From the NCBI GenBank assembly GCA_030627905.1, contig DAOVRZ010000172.1, positions 1-6,379 of the forward strand: a DNA stretch of 6,379 nucleotides, in the 5' to 3' direction. The notes below the pieces were generated by a model. The model ran no database searches. It was not told the origin of the DNA and worked only from the letters and a program-made list of their open reading frames with translations. Numbering within the stretch: the first letter of the stretch is position 1; the number at the start of each line of letters is the position of its first letter. Positions 1 to 6,379 of the stretch are shown here, piece by piece. A program made the translations under genes and the position numbers. Source of the stretch: JAGMES01 sp023128035. Its GTDB lineage: Bacteria > Bacillota > Halanaerobiia > DY22613.

Positions 1-127
1 AGCAAGCTTGATCTTTGGATTCTCTACAATTGCTTTTAAGATATTCTCAAAATGCTCTACCATTCTTTGGATTGTGTTCTCTTTAAATAGCCCTGTACGA
101 TATTCTAAAGAACATTTAATCTTTTTA
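1..127. repeat. Terminal direct repeat, left copy (127 bp)
   Basis: This segment is identical, base for base, to 6253-6379 and sits exactly at the left edge of the window. It encodes the last part of a condensation domain on the minus strand. The length of 127 and the exact placement at both extremes match the k-mer overlap left by de Bruijn assemblers on circular contigs. Confidence 0.98.
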
Positions 128-1269
128 ACTTCTTCTTCTGCTACTAAAGTTAAATCAAACTTGGTAATATTATTTTCAATATCATATGGTGTAAACTTTA
201 ATCCGTTTAACGCATACTCCTGATGTTCTGTATTTTGTAATACAAACATTACATCAAAGAGTGCGTTTCTACTTAAATCCCGTTTAAGATCAAGTTTTTC
301 AACTAACATCTCAAACTGATAATCTTGATTTTCGTAAGCTTTTAACGCTCTATCTTTTATAACAGCTAAAAATCCCACAAATGATTTGTCACTCTCTGGA
401 AAATTTCTCATTGCCAAAGTATTAACAAACATACCCATAATGTTCTCTAAATCTGCATGTGGTCTACCAGCGATTGGTGAGCCAACTATTATATCTTCCT
501 GTCCACTGTATTTTGACAATATGATATTATAGGCCGCCAATAATATCATATACATAGTGGCTCCTTGCTCTTGAGCGATACTATTCAGTTTTGCTGTCAA
601 CTCTTCTCCTAATTCAAAGTTTATTTTATCTCCTTCATAAGTCATTACTACAGGACGTGGTTGATCTGTTGACATATTCAGTACAGGTACTTCTCCTGCA
701 AAGGTATCTAACCAATATTCCTCCTGGTTATTAATCTTTTCTGATTCAAATAAATCATTTTGCCATGCTGAGAAGTCTTTATACTGAATTCTTAACTTTT
801 CTAATTCATTACCATTATATAGATTTGCTACTTCTCCTGTTAAAATTCCCAATGATGAACCATCTGAAATGATGTGATGCATATCAAAAATCAATACATG
901 TTTATCTGATACTTTAATAAGTCCTACTCTTAATAGTGGGGCTTTGCGTAAATCAAATGGTTTTACAAACTCTCTCATCAATTCTTCAACTTGACCATCC
1001 GCATCTGTAAAATACTCAAGATTAAACTCTACAGTCTCATGAACACATTGCACTGGCTCTCCTTTAATCAGCTCAAAAGAAGTTCTTAAGATTTCATGTC
1101 TCTGGATCAATTCTCTAAATGCAGATTCCATTCTTTCTTTATCAAGATCACCTTCAATAACCATGGCTCCTGGCATATTATAGCTTGTATTATTATCTTC
1201 AATCTGATTAAGAAGGAATAATCTCTTCTGAGCTGATGATAATGCATAATATTCTGCGAAATCTACTGG
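1..1269 (-). other. Condensation domain 2 (LCL-like), running off the window edge
   Basis: About 423 residues of a C domain, essentially complete and ending at its C-terminal helix. Motifs: C1 LSSAQKRLFLLNQI (1201-1242), C2 RHEILRTSFE (1072-1101), C3 HHIISDG (859-879) with catalytic His at 874-876, C4 KDFSAWQ (about 760-780), C5 IMGMFVNTLAMRN (about 403-441), C6 NQDYQFEMLVEKL, and C7 RDLSRNAL (259-282). It would take the peptide from carrier 2 and join it to the residue of the next module, which is not shown unless the window is circular. In that case the next module is the Gln-like one at 4681-6165, and the junction reads on in frame into the normal linker EIDLLSNEER. Bases 1-127 are identical to 6253-6379. 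Confidence 0.94.
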
Positions 1270-4200
1270 CTTAATCTCTGAGTAGATACTCTCTTCTGCT
1301 GATTTGATTAACTCAGCCAGTCCTTTGATCGTTGGAGTCTTAAAGATCTGACCTAATGATATCTCTACATTCAACTCTTTAAATACTTTTGAGATAACAG
1401 TCGTTGCCTTTAATGAATGACCACCCAACTCAAAGAAGTTATCAAGAATTCCAATTCTTTCGACTCCCAATATTTCTGACCAGATACTTACCAGGTTCTC
1501 TTCAATTATATTGGTTGGTTTTATATATTCACTTCCTGTAACCATATTACCATCCAATTTCGGCAAAGCTTGTAGATTGATCTTACCATTTGATGTCAAT
1601 GGCAGTTTATCCAATCTCATAAAGTATGATGGTATCATATATTCAGGTAATTCCTTAGATAGATGGTTTCTTAATTCATTAACTGATAACTCCTGCTCAG
1701 TAACATAATAAGCGACAAGATAGCTATTATCAACTTCATCTTTATAATCTACTACCACTGTTTCTCTAATATCATAGTGTTCTAATAGCTTTTGTTCGAT
1801 CTCACCTAGTTCTATGCGATATCCTCTAATCTTAACCTGATTATCTATTCTTCCGATAAATTCAATATTCCCATCTGCTAACCATCTCGCCAGATCTCCA
1901 GTTCGATACATACATTCTCCAGCAAATTCATTTTGAACAAATCTTTCTGCTGTTAAATTTGGTCTATTCAAATAACCTCTTGCAAGACCAACACCTGCTA
2001 TACAGAGTTCTCCGACAACTCCTATTGGGACAGGTTTTAGTTGCTTATCAAGAATATAAACTTGTGTATTAGAAATCGGCATACCTATAGGAATATTCTT
2101 CTGGATCATTCCATTTTTCTTTGCCTTCCAGACTGTTGCAATAATAGTAGTCTCAGTAGGGCCATAAGCATTGATATAATCTACCTTTTCTATCCAACTA
2201 TTTACAAGATCAAAGTTTGTGGCTGATCCACCTGTTATCACTCTCTTTAATGTAAGTATATTTTCTACAGAAAGATGATTTAAATACACAGGAGGTAAGA
2301 GTGCAGTAGTGATACCATTATCATTTAGATAATTTTCAAATTTACTATAATCATTGATTATATCTTTTTCAATCATATATAATGTTGCCCCTGATAATAA
2401 TGCGATATATATTTCCCAGACAGATGCATCAAATGCACAAGAAGCAAATTGAACAATTTTATCTGTTTCATTTATACCAATGCTTTGCTCAAAATGTTGC
2501 TTTATATTAGCAATTCCCTTGTGTTCAATCATAACCCCTTTAGGTTTACCTGTAGAACCAGAAGTATAGATCACATATGCTAAATCTCTTGAGTTATATT
2601 CTATAGTAAGATTAGTTTTTTCATAAACAGATAGATCTAAATTATCTACAGCTATCACTGTACCTGTAAAATTGAGATTATCTGCAAGTTTTTCCTGAGT
2701 TAAAAGGATTTGAGCATTACTATCACTAATCATATACTCTATTCTTGCTTCTGGATATGATGGATCAATTGGTAAATAAGCTACACCTGCTTTTAATATT
2801 GCAATCATACCTATAATCATTTCTAAAGATCGGTCCATCATTATTCCAACGATCTGATCAGTTCTAGCACCTTTATTTCGTAATACTCTAGCAACTTGAT
2901 TTGCCTTTTCATTCAATTCTCGATATGTTAACATTTTTTCTTCAAATACTAAAGCAATACTATCTGGCGTTTTTGTAACCTGTTCTTCGAAGGAATGATG
3001 AATAGTTTGACCAAAAGGATACTCTATCCGAGTATCGTTAAAGTCATAGACTAATTGATCCTTTTCTCGCATTGATAACATTTGAATATCTTTTAATGTA
3101 GCATTCGGATTTTCAACGATCTCATCCAGAATGTGAACAAAATGGTTGCTCATCCTTTCAATTGTTTCTTTTTTGAATAATTTTGTTGCATAATTTAATA
3201 TAAATATTATTTTATTTTCAATTTCATGAGCATTTAGAGTTAAGTCAAATTTTGTAATATTACTTTCGAATGCAAGTGGAATAAAATTTATCTCTCCTAA
3301 ACTAATATTTTCATTTTCTGATGTGTTTTGTAAAGCAAATACTGTATCAAACAATGGACTTCTACTCAAATCTCTTTGAATGTCAAGCTTTTCTATCAAC
3401 ATCTCAAACTGATAATCTTGATTTTCGTAAGCTTTTAATGCTCTATCTTTTACATCAGCTAAAAACTCAACAAATAATCTATCACTCTCTGGGAAATTTC
3501 TCATCGCCAGAGTATTAACAAACATACCAATAATGTTCTCTAAATCTGCGTGTGGTCTTCCAGCTATAGGTGAACCAACAATTATATCTTCCTGACCACT
3601 GTGTTTTGACAATAGGATACTATAGGCAGCCAGCAATACCATATACATAGTGGCTCCTTGCTCTTTAGCTATACTATTTAGTTTAGCTGTCAATTCTTCT
3701 CCTATCTCAAAATTTAATTTATCTCCTTCATAGGCAATTATTGCAGGACGTAGATAATCTGTTGGCAGATTCAGTACTGGAATTTCTTCTGCAAAAACAT
3801 TTAGCCAATATTCTTCCTGTTCTTTAATACGCTCTGAAGTAAATAGATCATTTTGCCATGCTGAAAAATCTTTATATTGAATTCTTAGTTCTGGTAAATC
3901 TTTTCCTTCATACATATTTACTAGTTCTTTCACTAAAATATTCATCGAAACACCATCTGAAATGATATGATGCATGTCAAATACCAATACTTGTTTATCT
4001 AATACTTTAATAAGTCCTACTCTTAATAATGGTGCTTTACTCAAATCAAATGGTTTCAAAAATTCTTTCATCAGCTCTTCAATCTGATTTTCTGCCTCTG
4101 TAAAATCTCGTATCTCTAGATTATCTAAAACTATATAGTCAAGATTAAATTTTACATTTTCATGAATACGTTGAACTGGTTGTCCTTCTACAAATTCAAA

Positions 4201-6379
4201 GGATGTTCTCAAACTTTCATGTTTATTGATCAATTCTTTAAATGCAGATTCCAGTCTTCCTTTATCAAAATCACCTTCTATAATCATCGCTCCTGGCATA
4301 TTATAGCTTGTATTATTATCTTCAATCTGATTGAGAAGGAATAATCTCTTCTGAGCTGATGATAACGCATAATGCTCTGCGAAATCTACTGGCTCAATCT
4401 CTGAATATATACTCTCTTCAGTTGATTTGATTAACTCCGCAAGTTCTTTGATCGTTGGAGTCTTAAAGATCTGACCTAATGCTATCTCTACATTCAACTC
4501 TTTAAATGCTTTTGATACAACAGTCGTTGCCTTTAATGAATGACCACCCAACTCAAAGAAATTATCATTAATACCTATTTTCTCTAATCTGAGTACCTCT
4601 GACCAGATTTTAGCCAGTTTTATTTCGATCTCATTTTCAGGTGCTACATATTTTGTTCCAGTCTTCATACTTTTATCTGGCTCTGGCAGTGCTCTTCGAT
4701 TTATTTTTCCATTTATTGTTTTTGGTAATTCATCCATCTTTATAAAATATGATGGAATCATATAATCTGGTAATATTTGAGCTAAGTATTTACGCAAATC
4801 AGAAACAGATGAGTCTTTTATTAAAACCAGATATGCACAAAGATATTTAGCTCCATCTATATCTTCACGGTCAATGACTATACTTTCATTAATATCTTCA
4901 TGAGTCAATAACTGGGCTTCTATTTCTCCCAACTCAATTCTATGTCCTCTAATTTTAACTTGAAAATCAGTTCTACCCAAAAATTCAATGTTTCCATCAG
5001 GTAACCATCTAGCTAAGTCTCCTGTTTTATACATCCTTCTTCCTGGTTCAAACGGATTATTAATAAACTTATCTGCTGTTAAATCTAGAGCATTATAATA
5101 ACCACGAGCCAAACCTTCACCTGAGATATAAATTTCTCCCGCTACTCCAATAGGAACTAACCTTTGATTTTTATCTAGAATATAGATACTTTTATTTGCT
5201 AATGGCGCACCAATAGGTACTGTGCTATATTTCTTTACCTTCTCTATATTTACCAGATATGCTGTTGAATCTACACAGCATTCAGCTGGACCATATATAT
5301 TCGTTAAATTTGGTTTTGAAACGTTGAATTTATCTAAAAACTTAATAACAGTTTGACTTGGTAAAGCTTCACCACCAATTATAAAATGTTTTACTGGTAT
5401 TTTTTCAACTGGCACCATAGCATTCAATATAAGACTTATATGTGCTGGAGTTCCATCTGAAATATCTATAGAATTTTCATAATAAAATTCTAATAAATCC
5501 TTACCACTCTTTCTAACTTCATCGGGCACAATATATAAAGAATGACCAAGAAGCAAAGACGCAAATATCTGTTGAACAGATGCATCAAATACATAAGATG
5601 CTAAAAGACAAACACGTAAGGAAGAATCATAATGAGAATAAATTTTATCGCTAAGTCCTGCAATTAAATTCAATACATTACAATGCTCAATCATTACACC
5701 TTTAGGTTTACCGGTTGTCCCAGAAGTATAAATAACATAAGCCAGATCTTGAGAAACATTGACTCCTTCAAGGTTTATGGATTCTCCCTGATATAATTCT
5801 TTCTCTTTTAAATCAATAATGGTTCCTTCAAAATTAACCTTATTGATGAAATCGCTTTGAGTTAATAAAATCTCAGTTTTAGTATCTTTAAGTAAAAAAT
5901 TTATTCTTTCTTCAGGATAATCTGAAGAAATTGGTAAATATGATCCTCCTGCTTTCAAAATCCCCATAATTCCTATAATCATTTCGCATGACCTATCAAC
6001 CATAATTCCTATAACTTGATCAGGGCCAACACCTCTTTCACGCAATAACCTGGCCAATTGATTTGATTTTTTATTTAACTCTTCATAGTTCATTTGAGCA
6101 TCTTTATATACTAAAGCAATATTATCAGGTGTTCTTTCTACCTGCTCTTCAAAGAACTCATGAAGTGTAACTGAGTCTCTATACTCTGCGTTAGTATCAT
6201 TAAATTCAAATAACAATTTATCTCTTTCTTCATTAGACAATAGATCAATCTCAGCAAGCTTGATCTTTGGATTCTCTACAATTGCTTTTAAGATATTCTC
6301 AAAATGCTCTACCATTCTTTGGATTGTGTTCTCTTTAAATAGCCCTGTACGATATTCTAAAGAACATTTAATCTTTTTA
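1..6379 (-). CDS. Nonribosomal peptide synthetase, internal fragment (C-A-T-C-A-T-C), open at both ends
   Basis: The protein is a multimodular assembly-line enzyme that makes a peptide without ribosomes: adenylation domains activate amino acids as AMP esters, carrier domains hold them on phosphopantetheine, and condensation domains form peptide bonds. The minus frame is open for all 2126 codons. With residue 1 at codon 6376-6378, the order is C tail (to about residue 30), A (72-566), T (580-651), C (663-1096), A (1127-1606), T (1624-1692) and C (1704-2126, running off the window). All core motifs of both A domains, both T domains and both C domains are present, with no frameshift. No initiation codon, ribosome binding site or stop belongs to this gene here; internal Met codons lie inside domains. 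No epimerase, thioesterase or docking domain is visible. The family call is very secure. The peptide product, gene name and total module number cannot be read from this window, because its ends overlap exactly and the module order may be an assembly collapse. Confidence 0.97.
305..1440 (-). repeat. High-identity intermodule repeat, copy A (C motif C7 region to carrier core)
   Basis: This block matches 3398-4563 with one indel, the 30-bp insertion at 4105-4134; the offset is 3093 up to that insertion and 3123 after it. It contains several long exact matches, for example 305-345 with 3398-3438 (41 bp) and 1166-1209 with 4289-4332 (44 bp). Over 142 residues from DNFFELGGHSL into the C domain I counted 23 differences (about 84% identity). 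Outside the block, in the A domains, identity drops strongly. Confidence 0.88.
1303..1509 (-). other. Carrier (thiolation, PCP) domain 2
   Basis: This carrier of about 69 residues follows the hydrophobic-substrate A domain. The core is DNFFELGGHSLKATTVIS with the phosphopantetheine Ser at 1414-1416 (residue 1655). It is 1041 codons from the Ser of carrier 1. As for carrier 1, the LGGHSL form points to direct transfer to a condensation domain, which indeed begins about 35 residues later. Its helix 1 (ENLVSIWSEILGVERIGI) differs from carrier 1, but everything after the core is nearly the same. Confidence 0.95.
1561..3000 (-). other. Adenylation domain 2, predicted hydrophobic substrate (Leu- or Phe-like)
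   Basis: This domain of about 480 residues has all core motifs: A1 LTYREL, A2 LKAGVAYLPIDP, A3 SGSTGKPKG (2536-2562), A4/A5 region FDASVW (2416-2433) and NAYGPTETT, A7 YRTGD (1894-1908), A8 GRIDNQVKIRGYRIELGE, and A10 NGK with Lys at 1582-1584. From FDAS to the A5 motif it aligns without a gap to the GrsA Phe-activating domain as I recall it. The pocket positions are D, A, W, L, I, G, A, I, I, K, with codons starting at 2428, 2425, 2416, 2299, 2236, 2230, 2167, 2143, 2140 and 1582. GrsA and TycA (Phe) read DAWTIAAICK, so seven of ten agree. Leu at position 278 and Gly at 301 are features I associate with aliphatic codes. A hydrophobic residue is well supported; choosing between Leu, Phe and a related residue is not possible here. 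Confidence 0.92.
3091..4392 (-). other. Condensation domain 1 (complete, LCL-like)
   Basis: This complete C domain of about 434 residues would join the Gln-like residue (or peptide ending in it) on carrier 1 to the amino acid on carrier 2. Motifs in order: C1 LSSAQKRLFLLNQI (4324-4365), C2 KHESLRTSFE (4195-4224), C3 HHIISDG (3952-3972) with the catalytic second His at 3967-3969, C4 KDFSAWQ (about 3853-3873), C5 IIGMFVNTLAMRN (about 3496-3534), C6 NQDYQFEMLIEKL, and C7 RDLSRSPL (3352-3375). The upstream carrier is LGGHSL and has no epimerase, so an L-residue donor (LCL subtype) is inferred. Compared with the C domain at 1-1269 it carries ten extra residues (IVLDNLEIRD, 4105-4134) and one further extra codon near the C-terminal end. 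The region from C1 to C7 is close to the other C domain, whereas the last 80 or so residues differ. Confidence 0.95.
3398..4563 (-). repeat. High-identity intermodule repeat, copy B
   Basis: Partner of the block at 305-1440. It covers the carrier core, the T-C linker and the C domain through motif C6, with the C7 motif just beyond. It carries the extra 30 bp at 4105-4134. Neither partner is a mobile element: both are coding NRPS sequence in the same frame and orientation. Confidence 0.88.
4426..4641 (-). other. Carrier (thiolation, PCP) domain 1
   Basis: This peptidyl carrier domain of about 72 residues follows the Gln-like A domain. Its core is DNFFELGGHSLKATTVVS, with the phosphopantetheine-accepting Ser at codon 4537-4539 (residue 614). 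The LGGHSL form, rather than LGGDSI, is typical of carriers that hand over directly to a condensation domain and not to an epimerase, which agrees with the C domain that follows. From this core onward the sequence is almost the same as in carrier 2. Upstream of it (the A-T linker and helix 1, 4566-4680) the two modules differ clearly. Confidence 0.95.
4681..6165 (-). other. Adenylation domain 1, predicted glutamine-activating
   Basis: This domain of about 495 residues would activate an amino acid with ATP and load it on the following carrier. Visible core motifs: A1 MNYEEL (6076-6093), A2 LKAGGSYLPISSD (5920-5958), A3 SGTTGKPKG (5698-5724), A5 NIYGPAE (5281-5301), A7 YKTGD (5017-5031), A8 with QVKIRGHRIELGE (around 4924-4962) and A10 NGK with its catalytic Lys (4705-4707). 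Aligned by hand to the GrsA Phe domain from memory, the ten specificity positions read D, A, Q, D, I, G, I, V, D, K. The codons start at 5584, 5581, 5572, 5455, 5380, 5374, 5296, 5272, 5269 and 4705. The lichenysin Gln code, as I recall it, is DAQDLGVVDK, differing only by L/I and V/I, so Gln is the best call. Glu differs at position 239 (K instead of Q). Oddities are SSD where PIDP is usual in A2, GPAE instead of GPTE in A5, and T for R in the A8 GRxD motif. None removes a known essential residue. Confidence 0.93.
6253..6379. repeat. Terminal direct repeat, right copy (127 bp)
   Basis: Exact copy of 1-127, ending at the last base of the window, in the same reading frame. The distance between copies is 6252 bp, divisible by 3 (2084 codons), so joining the ends keeps the frame open. 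By contrast, the equivalent part of the other module (3091-3217) is clearly different in sequence. Confidence 0.98.
6289..6379 (-). other. C-terminal end of a condensation domain (upstream of the Gln-like module)
   Basis: This is the last stretch of a C domain, about 30 residues, including LFKENTIQRMVEHFENIL, which is the usual final helix region before the C-A linker. The catalytic HHxxxDG motif would lie upstream, outside the window. Bases 6253-6379 are identical to bases 1-127, so this is the same sequence that ends the C domain at the other edge. If the window is a closed circle, the two pieces are one C domain. If not, two C domains in the real gene share this end exactly. A linker (about 6166-6288, with LLSNEERDKLLFEFNDT) leads into the next A domain and is typical of C-A junctions. 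Confidence 0.9.

Noticed and set aside
1..127. Terminal repeats as phage direct terminal repeats, attachment sites or transposon ends
   Set aside because: The repeat is ordinary in-frame C-domain coding sequence, direct and not inverted, with no integrase or transposase nearby; an assembler overlap explains both its length and its position.
8..223. Plus-strand open frame of 71 codons
   Set aside because: It lies wholly antisense to the C domain end, has no family resemblance and no ribosome binding site that I can see; it is a shadow of the NRPS frame.
1303..1509. An epimerase or D-residue step after carrier 2
   Set aside because: The carrier has LGGHSL, the downstream domain has the C1 to C7 motifs of a normal condensation domain, and there is no room for an epimerase of about 450 residues.
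1511..1708. Plus-strand open frame of 65 codons
   Set aside because: Antisense to the A10 region and A-T linker, where NGK and neighbouring motifs are clear on the minus strand.
2041..2226. Plus-strand open frame of 61 codons
   Set aside because: Antisense to the A5-A6 region of adenylation domain 2; no independent support.
3321..3518. Plus-strand open frame of 65 codons
   Set aside because: Antisense to C motifs C5-C7 of condensation domain 1.
4162..4344. Plus-strand open frame of 60 codons
   Set aside because: Antisense to C motifs C1-C2 of condensation domain 1; its length is expected by chance opposite a long coding frame.
1..6379. Small plasmid, phage or other circular element, suggested by identical ends
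   Set aside because: All 6252 unique bases are NRPS coding sequence; there is no replication, partition, capsid or relaxase gene and no noncoding origin.

Overview
The window is one uninterrupted minus-strand reading frame (codons on + coordinates 3k+1 to 3k+3, read from 6378 down to 1) that encodes part of a nonribosomal peptide synthetase (NRPS). I translated every codon in this frame and found no stop. There is no start, no stop, no intergenic DNA, and no promoter or terminator. The DNA is A+T-rich (about one third G+C in the stretch I counted). The domain sequences resemble low-GC Bacillota NRPSs, and the first-module-to-peptide logic is that of Bacillus/Brevibacillus-type enzymes such as gramicidin S synthetase. 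An AT-rich Bacillota host, possibly a clostridium, is an inference from composition and family resemblance.

In protein order (high to low + coordinates) the layout is: tail of a condensation (C) domain (about 6289-6379); adenylation domain 1 (4681-6165), with a glutamine-like pocket; carrier domain 1 (4426-4641); a complete C domain (3091-4392); adenylation domain 2 (1561-3000), with a hydrophobic pocket; carrier domain 2 (1303-1509); and a nearly complete C domain (1-1269). Together they would activate a Gln-like residue, condense it with a hydrophobic residue, and pass the product on. There is no epimerase, methyltransferase or thioesterase, and both C domains look like the type that joins L-residues.

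The most informative feature is not a new gene family. The first 127 bases of the window are repeated exactly as its last 127 bases, in the same frame. Removing one copy leaves 6252 bp, exactly 2084 codons, or two complete C-A-T modules with an endless frame. An exact overlap at both extreme ends, of a length matching a common assembler k-mer, is the signature of a contig closed into a circle by the assembler. The likeliest reading is that repeated modules of a larger NRPS gene were collapsed into a false circle, so it should not be taken as a plasmid, virus or complete gene.

The two modules are mosaic. From the carrier-domain serine region through C-domain motif C7 they are nearly the same (about 84% over a 142-residue stretch counted by hand), whereas the end of the C domain, the A domain and the A-T linker are far more divergent. 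This pattern suggests exchange or homogenisation around a variable specificity cassette, and it would also cause the assembly collapse.
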